Assembly: GCA_002436415.1 (NCBI GenBank)
Contig: DJMA01000005.1
Location: forward strand, 100,745-164,744
Length of the DNA stretch: 64,000 bases
Origin: Bdellovibrionaceae bacterium UBA6502
GTDB lineage: Bacteria > Bdellovibrionota > Bdellovibrionia > Bdellovibrionales > UBA840
Direction of reading: 5' to 3'
Of this stretch, positions 9,109 through 18,829 are shown in pieces. The translations under genes were made by a program, and so were the position numbers. The notes under the pieces were generated by a model. The model saw nothing but the letters and a program-made list of their open reading frames with translations, was not told the DNA's origin and ran no database searches. How positions within the stretch are numbered: the first letter of the stretch is position 1; every line of letters starts with the position of its first letter.

Positions 9109-9234
9109 AATCACGCAAAAACAATACACATCTAGCTTTTTTCAAATCATCCAAAATAGACGCCAATTAGCAAGAAATACAACTAGAGCCTTTGCAGACT
9201 TAACTTAAGAACATCCGCAATGAAACGGGCCTGT
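9083..9234. mobile_element. MITE copy 3, eroded
   Basis: About 152 bp. The left end reads GCAGCCCCTCTTAATTGCGG and the right end CATCCGCAATGAAACGGGCC, recognisable versions of the IS ends with a few substitutions in the outermost bases. The interior has drifted more than copies 1 and 2. It is older, judging by these changes. It lies across a secreted-protein gene and ends 3 bp before the stop of the convergent GFA-like gene. Confidence 0.65.
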
Positions 9235-9236
9235 TA

Positions 9237-9656
9237 CTAATTATTAGACCCAAAGGCTGCCAAGACTTCTTTTTCAGTCATACAATGGGTTTCATTGGCA
9301 AAGCTATAGCTTTCTGGTTTTGCATCAATGAAGACTTGTAGACTAAAATCAAAGTCTTCGTTTCCATCAATTGTACCTAAATTAAAGTTGCAAAAATCCA
9401 CTTCTCTCATTCTATAAAACAGATTTGTCCCACAGGATTTACAAAATCCCCTCTCCGCCCAATCACTTGATTGATAGCTTTGAATGTTTTCCTCTCCCTC
9501 AAATGAGACATCGCCCATACTCTGAACCACGAAAGCAGGGCCACCACCCCATTTCCTACACATCGAACAATGACAAACACCAAAGTTTTTATTTTCTGCT
9601 GAAAAAGAAAATTTCACTGACTTACAAAGACAACTTCCTGTTAATTTCATATCCAT
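9237..9656 (-). CDS. GFA/DUF636-family zinc protein
   Basis: 139 aa, the usual length of the glutathione-dependent formaldehyde-activating-like (GFA) fold. The zinc ligands are visible: CLCKS near the N-terminus, CHCSMC, and CKSCGTNLFY. Members are cytoplasmic zinc proteins whose real substrates are mostly unknown, so no specific reaction is claimed. The start lies just past the terminator of the fadJ gene. The stop sits directly beside MITE copy 3, so the last residues (GSNN) may have been altered by that insertion. Confidence 0.85.
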   Translation of the reverse strand: MDMKLTGSCLCKSVKFSFSAENKNFGVCHCSMCRKWGGGPAFVVQSMGDVSFEGEENIQSYQSSDWAERGFCKSCGTNLFYRMREVDFCNFNLGTIDGNEDFDFSLQVFIDAKPESYSFANETHCMTEKEVLAAFGSNN

Positions 9657-9661
9657 ACCTC

Positions 9662-9686
9662 AAAAAAAAGGAGCCCGAAAGCTCCC
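9662..9686 (-). terminator. Terminator after fadJ
   Basis: A GGAGC-CCGAAA-GCTCC hairpin is followed, in minus-strand sense, by eight T residues. It lies 9 bases beyond the fadJ stop and just ahead of the GFA-like gene. Confidence 0.75.
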
Positions 9687-9694
9687 TTAGTAAC

Positions 9695-11839
9695 CTAAAA
9701 TTTATCGTAAAACTTTTCGTTTCCATCGGCCATCTTCATTAGGCTTTCTGCTGGCTTGAATCTTGCCCCTACATCATCAGCAAACCTTAATAGTTCGTCA
9801 GTGATTTTACGAGTTCCAATGCTATCGGCGTACTTCATTAGTCCACCTTTAAATGGAGGAAAACCTGTCCCCATGATCATTGCTAAATCCACTTCCTCGG
9901 CCTTTTCAACGATTTTATCATCTACCAAAGCGCGAACAGCTTCATTTAACATCGCAAAGATACCACGGTTAACACAAAGCTCTGCATTGTAAGGATTGGT
10001 CGGAGTACTCAAACCTAGATCTTTGTAAACACTCTGATCTAGCTCTAGCTTCTTTCCTTTTTCATCGTATAGATAAAAACCTTTTTGATTCTTCTTACCC
10101 AAACGACCCGTTTCCATGATTTTCGACATTAGTGGGCTCGGCTTCGCACGCTCACCAAAAGCTTCATGGAAAATCTTAGCCACTTTAACTGAAACATCGA
10201 TACCAACTTCATCGATCAAATGAAATGGACCCATTGGCATTCCAAATTTTAAGTAGTATTTGTCAACCTCTTCGATGCTCATACCTTCTTCTAATAAGTA
10301 CATTGCCTCATTTAGATAAGGAAGCAAAAGGCGATTTACCAAAAAGCCCGGTCCATCTTTTACCACTACAGGAAATTTTCCCATCTTTTTAGATAAGTCA
10401 AAAATAGTTGCTGTAGTAACATCAGAAGTCTTTTCTCCTCGAATCACTTCTACCAAAGGCATTTTGTGAACTGGATTAAAAAAGTGCATCCCACCAAAAT
10501 TCTCTGGCTTCGGATGTCCTTTAGCCATTTCTGTTACACTTAAAGACGATGTGTTCGTAGCGATAATAGCGTCTTCAGGCATATGCTTAGCTGTTTCGCC
10601 AATTACACTTTGCTTGATCTTCATATCTTCTACGATAGCTTCTACAACTAGATCCATACGACCAAAACCAGCGTAATCTGTTCCACCAGAAACTCGACCC
10701 ATTTTTTCTTTAAACTCAAATTTCGTCATACGACGACGTTTTAATTTCTTTTCCCAAATGGAAGCTGCCGCAACAAATGCTTTTGAAAGTGCGTCGTTAT
10801 TTAAATCTTTCACTCGCACTTCAATGCCTTTATCGGCACCTAGTTGAGCAATACCGCCACCCATAGTACCGGCACCTAAAACACCCATATTTTTAATAGC
10901 TTTTGGTTTCACATCTTTGTCGTGAACACCTGTTTGCTTTTTGATACTTTCAGTCATAAAGAAAATATGGATTAAGTTTTTAGAAATATCCGTAATTGCT
11001 ACTTCACTAAAAAGACTCGCCTCAATGTCTAAGGCTTTTTCACGATTACTCATACCGTAAGTTTTCTTAACCGCTTCAAGAGCCTTCAAAGGAGCTGGGT
11101 AATGTCCTTTCGTGTTTTTCTTAACCATCTTTTCTGCCTGGTTAAAAACAACAAACTTAGCAGGTCCTTCTAATAAGCCTGGTACAAAACCTTTGGCTTG
11201 GAACTTTTTCTTACGCTTTCCTTTGCCTGCTACTTCTAATACCTTCTTAATCGCAGCTTCTTCTAACATCGATTGAGGAACTACATCATCCACCAAACCA
11301 ATCTTCTTCGCTTTGCGACTATCAACAGCCTTACCCGCTAAAATAATGTCTAGAGCAGCTTGAATTCCAACAACGCGTGGTAATCTAACACAACCACCAA
11401 AACCAGGGATAATCCCTAATTGAACTTCAGGCAAACCGATTCTAGTGCTTTTATCGTCAGTACAAATTCGGTAATCACAAGCAAGGGCCATCTCACAGCC
11501 CCCACCCATACAAGCTCCATGGATAGCAACAACCACTGGAAATGGTAGGTCTTCAAATTTTGATAAAATTCTTTGTCCCTCTGCTGCTTTTTGTTTTGCA
11601 TCCGCAGGTTCAACAATATCTTTAATTTCATTGATGTCAGCACCGGCAATAAAAATCTTTGGTTTGCGAGAAATCACAACCAAACCTTTGTATTTAGCAC
11701 TCATCATTTTTTCTAACATCTCATCGAAATGCTGCATCACTGGAGTGGAGAACTTATTCACCTTCTCCCCAGCAAGATCCAATTCTAAAACAGCGACTCC
11801 GTCTTCTCTTTCAATTACGTTAATTCCTTCTACAGCCAT
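9695..11839 (-). CDS. fadJ: FadJ/FadB-type enoyl-CoA hydratase / 3-hydroxyacyl-CoA dehydrogenase
   Basis: 714 aa from the ATG at 11839, one base after the fadI stop, with GAGG in the end of fadI as ribosome site; an upstream TTG would overlap fadI. The crotonase half has oxyanion residues near GAD (66-68), GGGCE with Glu116 and Glu138 in LPEVQLG. The dehydrogenase half has the Rossmann motif GAGTMG (321-326) and catalytic His451 in GMHFFNPVH. It performs the two middle steps of fatty-acid beta-oxidation and forms the multienzyme complex with the thiolase encoded directly upstream. I cannot distinguish FadJ from FadB function rigorously; the pairing with a FadI-type thiolase favours FadJ. Confidence 0.93.
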   Translation of the reverse strand: MAVEGINVIEREDGVAVLELDLAGEKVNKFSTPVMQHFDEMLEKMMSAKYKGLVVISRKPKIFIAGADINEIKDIVEPADAKQKAAEGQRILSKFEDLPFPVVVAIHGACMGGGCEMALACDYRICTDDKSTRIGLPEVQLGIIPGFGGCVRLPRVVGIQAALDIILAGKAVDSRKAKKIGLVDDVVPQSMLEEAAIKKVLEVAGKGKRKKKFQAKGFVPGLLEGPAKFVVFNQAEKMVKKNTKGHYPAPLKALEAVKKTYGMSNREKALDIEASLFSEVAITDISKNLIHIFFMTESIKKQTGVHDKDVKPKAIKNMGVLGAGTMGGGIAQLGADKGIEVRVKDLNNDALSKAFVAAASIWEKKLKRRRMTKFEFKEKMGRVSGGTDYAGFGRMDLVVEAIVEDMKIKQSVIGETAKHMPEDAIIATNTSSLSVTEMAKGHPKPENFGGMHFFNPVHKMPLVEVIRGEKTSDVTTATIFDLSKKMGKFPVVVKDGPGFLVNRLLLPYLNEAMYLLEEGMSIEEVDKYYLKFGMPMGPFHLIDEVGIDVSVKVAKIFHEAFGERAKPSPLMSKIMETGRLGKKNQKGFYLYDEKGKKLELDQSVYKDLGLSTPTNPYNAELCVNRGIFAMLNEAVRALVDDKIVEKAEEVDLAMIMGTGFPPFKGGLMKYADSIGTRKITDELLRFADDVGARFKPAESLMKMADGNEKFYDKF

Positions 11840-11840
11840 C

Positions 11841-13136
11841 TTACGCCTCTTTCTCAATGATCATTGATCCACCTTGGCCACCACCAATACATAGAGTAGC
11901 TAAACCAAACTGAACATCACTTCTACGTTGCATTTCTTTCATAAGAGTCAATACCAAACGAGTTCCCGTGGTTCCCACTGGGTGCCCTAGGGCAATGGCT
12001 CCACCATTTACGTTTAAGATATCATCAGAAACTTCACCAACTGCTTTGCTCAAGCCTAATTTTTCTTGAGCATACTTATCGGAGGCAAAAGCCTCTTGGC
12101 AGCCAATTACTTGAGCGGCGAAAGCCTCATTTAACTCAACAAGTCCCATGTCTTTTAACTCAAGACCAGCGCGCTTCAAAGCAACTGGAGTTGAATGTAC
12201 AGGGCCTAATCCCATTCGACTTGGTTCACAACCGGCAAATGCGTAAGACTTAATACTCGCGATAGGCTCATAACCTAAACTCTCGGCTTTTTCTCGACTC
12301 ATCAATAACATCATGGCCGCACCATCTGTGATCGGACAAGAGTTACCTGCTGTGATCGTTCCATACTTTTTGTCAAAGAAAGGTCTTAACTTTTGCAAAG
12401 CTTCAATGGTTTGCTCAGCACGAGGTCCAACATCTTCTTCCACAACTTTTTTGTACTTTGGTGGTAAAAACACTGGAGTCATTTCTTGCGCTAATTTCTC
12501 ATGAGCAGCCGTGGCTCGTTGGTGTGAACGAAGAGCAAATTCATCTTGGCGAACTCTTGAAATAGCAAAGTCTTTTGCGATGTTTTCCGCCGTCTGTCCC
12601 ATATTAATACCAACAAAAGGATCTGTTAAACCTTCCATTAGAGTAATTCTAGGTTTTAAAAACTTTAATTTAAACTCGCTCAAAAGACTTAGCTTAGCAC
12701 CTGTCGTTCGTGCTTTTTGCAAATTCATCATGAAGTCAGTGAAGCCTTTGTTAAAAACTAAAGGCATCTGTGACATGCTTTCTGTTCCACCAGCCAAAAT
12801 TACATCGGCAGTCCCTGATTTAATTCGTTCGTATCCACTGGCTATACTCTCTAGAGCTGAAGCACAGTTTCTGTGAACTGTAAAAGCAGAAACATTTTGT
12901 GGAACCCCTGAATTTAATGCCACTACTCTTGAAATATTAACGGCATCACTCGGTGTTCCTGTATTACCAATGATTACCTCATCTACTTGATTCACATCTA
13001 AATCTGTTTTGGCAATAAGTTCTGTTAGTGCTACTTTTCCTAATTCGCTAGCGTGCACTTCCGCTAGTTTCGTTCCGGCTTTTGCGAAAGGTGTTCTAAC
13101 CCCTTCTACAATTACCACATCACGTGGGTTTCCCAT
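11841..13136 (-). CDS. fadI: Acetyl-CoA acyltransferase (beta-ketothiolase), FadI type
   Basis: 431 aa, close to the ~436 aa of FadI and longer than the FadA type. Acyl-accepting Cys91 lies in HRNCASALESIASG, the other active-site residues in LNEAFAAQVI, His385 in ALGHPVGTTGTR and Cys416 in LCIGGGQGG. It cleaves 3-ketoacyl-CoA to acetyl-CoA in the last step of beta-oxidation. It is the first gene of a two-gene operon with fadJ; the 260 bases upstream to 13398 should hold the promoter but I see no clear fatty-acid regulator site. Confidence 0.94.
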   Translation of the reverse strand: MGNPRDVVIVEGVRTPFAKAGTKLAEVHASELGKVALTELIAKTDLDVNQVDEVIIGNTGTPSDAVNISRVVALNSGVPQNVSAFTVHRNCASALESIASGYERIKSGTADVILAGGTESMSQMPLVFNKGFTDFMMNLQKARTTGAKLSLLSEFKLKFLKPRITLMEGLTDPFVGINMGQTAENIAKDFAISRVRQDEFALRSHQRATAAHEKLAQEMTPVFLPPKYKKVVEEDVGPRAEQTIEALQKLRPFFDKKYGTITAGNSCPITDGAAMMLLMSREKAESLGYEPIASIKSYAFAGCEPSRMGLGPVHSTPVALKRAGLELKDMGLVELNEAFAAQVIGCQEAFASDKYAQEKLGLSKAVGEVSDDILNVNGGAIALGHPVGTTGTRLVLTLMKEMQRRSDVQFGLATLCIGGGQGGSMIIEKEA

Positions 13137-13398
13137 GTTGCACTCCTTCGAGGATTAAATAAATTATGAAAGCTAAGTTAGCGAAATAATTATCCTAATT
13201 CAGTATCATCATGGCAACTGATTTCGTGAATTGCTAAGTTTATCACAACGCATAAGACATGGGCATTTCAGGGGCTTTCATAAGCTTTGCCAATTTTTAT
13301 AACTAAAACTGACGTTTTTTGTCCAATGTCGCTTATTTATCAATCAGGAGCGTTTAAATGCCTAGTAGAGCGGCCCGCGCTTTGCTATTAAATACATT

Positions 13399-14277
13399 GT
13401 GAATTTGAAGTTTCCCCCTATTCTTTTTTCAATCTTAATAAGTATTTTGCTTCCTTTACAGGGAGCAGCTGCAGTCCTATGCATTGAAAGCGCCGAGAAA
13501 GACGGCTTATCTTTAAACGAAGTTAACATTGAAATGGGCGCTTCTTTCTTTTTAACAAAAAAATCAAAACTTTCTAATGCCTGGCAAAGTCTAATTAAGA
13601 CATTGTCTGAAGACATGAAAAAATCACCAGACCTAATTAACAAAGAAAGAAAAGAAACGGAAAAATACCTAAGCATACGCTTTCAACAAGTAACTGAGGC
13701 CTTAAAACTTAGCGATGATCTAAAAGCTGATTTACTTTTAATATTAGGTACGGACACAAGCATTCCAAGAACTAAAAAACCTGGCCCTGTAGCAAAAATG
13801 TTTTTGCCTTCCCTAGGAATCTATAATTTTGTAGACAACAGAGAGTTTAGGATGGAAATAGACCCAGCCCATTCCTTACTAAATTTAATAAAAGTGAGTG
13901 ACTTAAAAACAGAGACTAATTTTGTTGAAGCTATGAAAAGCCGAGCCATTTCACTTTCGGCCGCAAAACTACTGGCTAATTTAAATACAAGCCGAGCCTG
14001 GAAAAACTTTGGCTTACTCTATATTACAAGCAAGGAAGATTTACGTAACTCCCCTAGTCCCAGACAAAATGGTTACAACTCCTTTGACTATGAATTAACG
14101 AAAATCGCATCGACTAACAATCGCCTAGATCCTAATGGTCAAAAAGAACTCGGCCTATACCAAGCCCGAGAGATTCTAGAAAAAATAATGGATACTCATG
14201 GCATTCCTTTAGAAAACTCCATAGAGTCTATTGATAATATTATACTAGACATTCGCGCCGCGAATATAGGCGCCTAA
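13399..14277 (+). CDS. Exported protein of unknown function (GTG start)
   Basis: 292 aa. The GTG start is chosen because it gives a clean signal peptide (MNLKFPPILFSILISILLPLQGAAA, cleavage ~25). The mature part is charged and mostly helical in look, with one Cys soon after cleavage. No recognisable domain. It converges tail-to-tail, 3 bases apart, with the antiporter gene. Confidence 0.72.
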   Translation: MNLKFPPILFSILISILLPLQGAAAVLCIESAEKDGLSLNEVNIEMGASFFLTKKSKLSNAWQSLIKTLSEDMKKSPDLINKERKETEKYLSIRFQQVTEALKLSDDLKADLLLILGTDTSIPRTKKPGPVAKMFLPSLGIYNFVDNREFRMEIDPAHSLLNLIKVSDLKTETNFVEAMKSRAISLSAAKLLANLNTSRAWKNFGLLYITSKEDLRNSPSPRQNGYNSFDYELTKIASTNNRLDPNGQKELGLYQAREILEKIMDTHGIPLENSIESIDNIILDIRAANIGA

Positions 14278-14280
14278 GCC

Positions 14281-16050
14281 CTAAGAGGCGCTATCGTCTT
14301 CCATATCTTGGCGAAGAATCTGATCCAGCTCATCCATAAAAGAGCTAGTGATAGAGATCATTTGTTTTTCATCATCAATAATGTCTAACTGCTTGCGCAG
14401 AATCTTTTCATCGTGGGAGCGAAACAATGCCAATTTTCGATTGATTTGCTCTCTAATTCCACCTCGGCTCAGCAAAACTTCCTTTGCCACTTCGAGACTT
14501 GTTAGATAGGTTTCACGGTGAACATTTTCAATGCCTAACTTTAGTAAGTCGATGGCGTGTTTTCGGTTCCTAACTCGTGCAATGATTTCTAGATTTGGAA
14601 AGTACTCTTTTACCATCTTGGCTGTAGCCACACTTGTTACTGGATCATCGATGGCTAGGACGAAAATTTTTGCTTTCTCTCCACCAGCGGACTCAACAAT
14701 ATCGTGACGAGAAGCATCTCCATAAAATATTTTTGTCCCATACTTTCGAGCAATATCTACTTGCGCGGCACTATGCTCTAAAACTGTAAAGGCGACTTTT
14801 TGGGAACGCAAAAATCGAGAAACAATTTGTCCAAAACGCCCGTAACCGGCGATGATCACCTCTACCTCTTCATCTGATTTAGAATCGTAAGGCCGCTCTG
14901 TGATGTCTGAGTAACTTCGTATGTACTTTTGGTTTAAAGCAAACAAGGCAGGAGTAACAGCCATACTAATCGTTACCACCGCATTTAAAATCGCAGCCGT
15001 CTCATCATCAAATAAAGAAAAACTCGCCGCCGACGCAAATAACACAAAGGCAAACTCACCGCCTTGAGGCAAAGTAAAAGCTATGTTTCTGGCTGATTCC
15101 TTTGGAAATTTAAAGGCCATGGCCAAGCCAAAAACGATTAAGTTTTTAATCAGCATAAAGGCGATCAATAAGCCTGCAACTTCCAATGGTTTTGCCAATA
15201 ATATATTAAAGTCCAAACTCATTCCTACTGCCATAAAGAACAGTCCTAACAGTAGGCCTTTAAAAGCACTCAGATTACTCTCTAGTTCATGACGATACTC
15301 AGAGTTTGCAAGCAACACGCCTGCTAAAAAGGCCCCTGTACCCATAGATAAACCGGCCTCTTCCATGATCACCGCTGATCCGAGAACAACCAACAAACTG
15401 ACTGCGGTAAACACCTCCTGCACACGCGCTCTAGCAATGAAATGAAAGATATGTCTAATGGCAAAAATCCCCACAGCAATGAAAGCAATGATGATCGCAA
15501 AAGTCTTTCCCACCCCCAACCAACTAGCACCCGCACTCGCCCCTGCAAGCACTGGCACCAAAGTAATTAAAGGCACCACAGCGATGTCTTGAAAAAGCAA
15601 AATAGAAAAAGTCCCTTGGCCATGAAGGGTTTTTAATTGATGCTTCTCTTCTAAAATTTGCAAACAAAAAGCCGTTGAACTTAAAGCTAGCCCGAAGCCC
15701 GCGACAAAGGAAACTGCTAGAGAAAAACCCAATAAATGACCGATCCCAGTAAACACTCCACCAGTTAAAAACATCTGGCTCAAGCCTAAACCAAAGACCT
15801 CTTTGCGCATTGCCCATAGTCTTGATGGCTCTAATTCTAGTCCGATCAAAAACAAAAGAAAAACCACTCCTAATTCGGAAAAATGTAAAATGGACTTAGG
15901 CTCGGTAATAAGACTAAGAAACTCAGGACCAATGACTGCGCCTGCGAAAAGATAAGCTAAAATTGCACCCACACCAAAATATCGAAAGATAGGTACAAAC
16001 AAAACAGCTGCAAACAAAAGTGTGATTAATTCTTGAAGGAGGCTATGCAT
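14281..16050 (-). CDS. KefB/KefC-like monovalent cation:proton antiporter
   Basis: 589 aa from the ATG at 16050, which starts right at the first membrane segment (MHSLLQELITLLFAAVLFVP). An in-frame start at 16161 would add a 37-residue tail unusual for the family. About 12 hydrophobic segments form the CPA2 exchanger domain (~1-375). A TrkA-N nucleotide-binding domain follows: IIAGYGRFGQ with Gly-x-Gly-x-x-Gly, then the acidic end of beta-2 and FYGDASR. The protein is an inner-membrane K+/H+ exchanger controlled by a bound ligand. Glutathione gating, as in Escherichia coli KefB/C, is not demonstrable here. Confidence 0.88.
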   Translation of the reverse strand: MHSLLQELITLLFAAVLFVPIFRYFGVGAILAYLFAGAVIGPEFLSLITEPKSILHFSELGVVFLLFLIGLELEPSRLWAMRKEVFGLGLSQMFLTGGVFTGIGHLLGFSLAVSFVAGFGLALSSTAFCLQILEEKHQLKTLHGQGTFSILLFQDIAVVPLITLVPVLAGASAGASWLGVGKTFAIIIAFIAVGIFAIRHIFHFIARARVQEVFTAVSLLVVLGSAVIMEEAGLSMGTGAFLAGVLLANSEYRHELESNLSAFKGLLLGLFFMAVGMSLDFNILLAKPLEVAGLLIAFMLIKNLIVFGLAMAFKFPKESARNIAFTLPQGGEFAFVLFASAASFSLFDDETAAILNAVVTISMAVTPALFALNQKYIRSYSDITERPYDSKSDEEVEVIIAGYGRFGQIVSRFLRSQKVAFTVLEHSAAQVDIARKYGTKIFYGDASRHDIVESAGGEKAKIFVLAIDDPVTSVATAKMVKEYFPNLEIIARVRNRKHAIDLLKLGIENVHRETYLTSLEVAKEVLLSRGGIREQINRKLALFRSHDEKILRKQLDIIDDEKQMISITSSFMDELDQILRQDMEDDSAS

Positions 16051-16537
16051 AGATAAAACTTTACCAGCAAAATAAAACTCTAAGTAGTGAATAGAAATTT
16101 TAAGTGAAAAAACCAGAGAAAGATCGAAGTCTGATCTTTCCACAAGCAATTCCCAGAACAAGATTCATTTTTTGAACAGTCCCACCAGAAAAAACGAAGC
16201 CTTTGCCTCCTACACACTCAAAAACCCGAGGCCTAAAAAAGAGACTTACAAAACAAAATACTTTTAAAAGAAGCTCTTTTTAGTGACCAAAAAAACATAG
16301 CTGTGTGCCGAAAAAATCACAGCCAATCACTGATTTTACAAAATTAAGAATTCTTCACACAGGCTGCCAGCAAGCTAGGCAAATGCCCTTGACGAAGACA
16401 CATATTGCAGTGCATAGAGATTCACCGCCAAAGCCCATTATGTTAGGTTTAGGTGTTAAATTTTTTTAGAAATCTTGGATATTTACAGTTTTGTGCACAG
16501 AAGATTTTTGTTCTCACAAAACCAGATTGGAAATGTT
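16051..16537. other. Intergenic region between divergent antiporter and malic enzyme genes
   Basis: 487 bases, A-rich near the antiporter side. A possible sigma-70-like promoter for maeB is TTGACG (16389-16394), an 18-base spacer and CATAGA (16413-16418); the -10 match is weak. In-frame codons upstream of both chosen starts exist but have no coding signature. No RNA gene or repeat is evident. Confidence 0.35.
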
Positions 16538-18829
16538 ATGGAAATTAATAAAGAAGCCCTTGAATATCACCAAAACGGACGCCCTGGTAAAATTGAAGTA
16601 GTCGCCACAAAAGCCTGTGACACCGCTAAAGCCCTAAGCTTGGCTTATAGCCCCGGCGTTGCTTCTCCTTGTATGGAAATCGCTAGAAACCCAGAAGAGG
16701 CTTACAAATACACGAGTCGTGGAAACCTAGTGGCTGTTATCAGTAATGGAACAGCAGTATTGGGCTTAGGAGATATTGGTCCTCTTGCTTCCAAACCAGT
16801 GATGGAAGGAAAGGGAATCCTTTTTAAAAAGTTTGCAGACATTGATGTATTCGATATCGAAGTAGATACCACTGACGTGGATGAGTTTGTAAATACAGTT
16901 TCTAAATTAGGTCCAACCTTTGGGGGGATTAACCTAGAAGACATCAAAGCTCCAGAATGCTTTGAAATCGAAAAAGCTCTACAAGAAAAAATGGACATTC
17001 CTGTTTTTCACGACGACCAACATGGTACGGCCATTGTAAGTGCGGCCGCCTTGTTAAACGCTGTTGAGTTGCAAGGAAAAAAACTAGATCAAATCAAACT
17101 AGTGGTAAATGGTGCGGGAGCCAGCGCACAGGCTTGTGCAAAGCTTTTCATTAGCCTTGGAGTTAAAAAAGAAAACCTTTGTATGTGTGACTCCAGAGGA
17201 ACCATTTACCTTGGTAGAAAAGAAGGCATGAATAAATACAAAGAGCAGTTTGCAGTAGAAACAAAAGCCAGAAACCTAACGGAGGCTTTGGTTGGTGCAG
17301 ACGTTTTTGTAGGCTTAAGCGTGGCTGGGGCAGTAACTCCAGAAATGTTAAAAGCAATGGCCGAAAAACCAATTGTTTTCGCTATGGCAAACCCAGAGCC
17401 TGAAATCTTACCTTCCGAGGCGAGAAAGGTTCGTGATGATATTATCATGGCCACAGGTCGCTCTGATTTCCCTAACCAAGTAAACAACGTTCTTGGCTTT
17501 CCGTTTATCTTCCGTGGCGCTTTGGATGTTCGAGCTAAAAAAATTAACGAAGAAATGAAACTAGCAGCCGTTCACGCGATCGCTAAACTTGCTCGTGAGG
17601 ATGTTCCTGAGTCCGTTTCCGCTTCTTATAGTGATGAACAATTTAGTTTTGGTCCTGAATACATCATTCCAAAGCCTTTTGATCCACGAGTCCTTCTATG
17701 GGTCGCACCAGCAGTTGCTAAGGCAGCCATTGAATCAGGAGTCGCACAAAAAGAATTAAAAGACTTTGACCTTTACCGTGACCAACTAGAGGCACAGTTT
17801 GGTCCTGCTAAGGCTTTTGTACGAAATGCTATTAACAAAGTTCAGGCACGACGCAATGGCGATGAAAAAACCAAAATTGTATTTCCTGATGCCACTAGCG
17901 TTCGAGTTTTAAAAGCAGCACAGGAAATCATCGATGAAAACATCGCCACCCCAATATTGATTGGTTACCCAGACCAAGTTAGAGAAAAAATTAAAGAGTG
18001 TGAGCTAGATCGCCTAGATCAAGTACAAATTGTTCACCCTTCACAGAGCCCTCACTTTGAAAGCTATGTGGATGAATTCTATGGCCGTCGAAAACGCAAA
18101 GGGGTTACCTGGAATGAAGCCTCTCGTTTAATGAGTGATCCAAATTATTTTGCTGCCATGATGGTAAATATGGGTGATGCGGATGCCGTTATCGCTGGAG
18201 CAACTCAAAACTATAAAGACGCGGTAAAACCAATTTTGAAAACCATTGGCGCGGCAAAGCCTGGTGTAATTGCTGGTATGACTATATTACTCGTGGATGA
18301 TCGAGTTTTATTTTTCACTGACACCACTGTTAACATTGATCCCAATGCAGAACAGCTTGCAGAAATTTCTGCACTCGCAGCGGAAGTTTGTCAGTATTTT
18401 GAAATGAAACCTAGAATTGCAATGTTGAGCTACTCCAGCTTCACTGCCTTTGGAGAGTCTCCAAAGAAAATGCAAGAAGCGGCAAGACTTGTTAAAGAGC
18501 GATACCCAGAACTAGAGGTTGATGGAGAAATGCAGGCTGACATCGCAGTTAATGCTGATCTAATGAAATCTATTTTTCCTTTTAGTGGTTTAAGCAATGA
18601 CGCAAACATTTTAGTATTCCCTAACCTAGATTCTGGAAACATTAGCTACAAACTGATTCAACATTTAGGAAACGCAAAAGTAATTGGACCATTTTTAATG
18701 GGTTTACGACGACCAGCTCACGTTCTACAAAGAACTTGTAAAGTGGAAGAAATCGTTCACACCGCTGCGCTCACTGCCCTACAGGTACAGGCAAATAAAA
18801 CCCGTAAAGAAAGTCTTAAAAGCATTTAG
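16538..18829 (+). CDS. maeB: NADP-dependent malic enzyme fused to phosphotransacetylase-like domain (MaeB)
   Basis: 763 aa from the ATG at 16538 ([12 protein letters not shown]), the usual MaeB N-terminus; a further upstream start adds 21 atypical residues. Residues ~1-420 are malic enzyme: [19 protein letters not shown] and [16 protein letters not shown] (NAD(P) binding). Residues ~430-763 form the phosphate acetyl/butyryltransferase domain, which in MaeB is usually regulatory (acetyl-CoA sensing) rather than catalytic. It decarboxylates malate to pyruvate with NADPH, linking the TCA cycle with acetyl-CoA made by the nearby fad genes. hflX begins at the next base after its stop, so the two are co-transcribed. 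Confidence 0.93.
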   Translation: MEINKEALEYHQNGRPGKIEVVATKACDTAKALSLAYSPGVASPCMEIARNPEEAYKYTSRGNLVAVISNGTAVLGLGDIGPLASKPVMEGKGILFKKFADIDVFDIEVDTTDVDEFVNTVSKLGPTFGGINLEDIKAPECFEIEKALQEKMDIPVFHDDQHGTAIVSAAALLNAVELQGKKLDQIKLVVNGAGASAQACAKLFISLGVKKENLCMCDSRGTIYLGRKEGMNKYKEQFAVETKARNLTEALVGADVFVGLSVAGAVTPEMLKAMAEKPIVFAMANPEPEILPSEARKVRDDIIMATGRSDFPNQVNNVLGFPFIFRGALDVRAKKINEEMKLAAVHAIAKLAREDVPESVSASYSDEQFSFGPEYIIPKPFDPRVLLWVAPAVAKAAIESGVAQKELKDFDLYRDQLEAQFGPAKAFVRNAINKVQARRNGDEKTKIVFPDATSVRVLKAAQEIIDENIATPILIGYPDQVREKIKECELDRLDQVQIVHPSQSPHFESYVDEFYGRRKRKGVTWNEASRLMSDPNYFAAMMVNMGDADAVIAGATQNYKDAVKPILKTIGAAKPGVIAGMTILLVDDRVLFFTDTTVNIDPNAEQLAEISALAAEVCQYFEMKPRIAMLSYSSFTAFGESPKKMQEAARLVKERYPELEVDGEMQADIAVNADLMKSIFPFSGLSNDANILVFPNLDSGNISYKLIQHLGNAKVIGPFLMGLRRPAHVLQRTCKVEEIVHTAALTALQVQANKTRKESLKSI

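Noticed and set aside
12511..12876. 121-aa plus-strand ORF inside fadI
   Set aside because: It is a shadow on the opposite strand of a well-conserved thiolase gene, with unnatural composition.
16051..16161. 37-residue N-terminal extension of the antiporter
   Set aside because: The family starts at the first membrane helix, and the extension would put charged residues and a spare hydrophobic patch ahead of it. Kept only as an alternative start.
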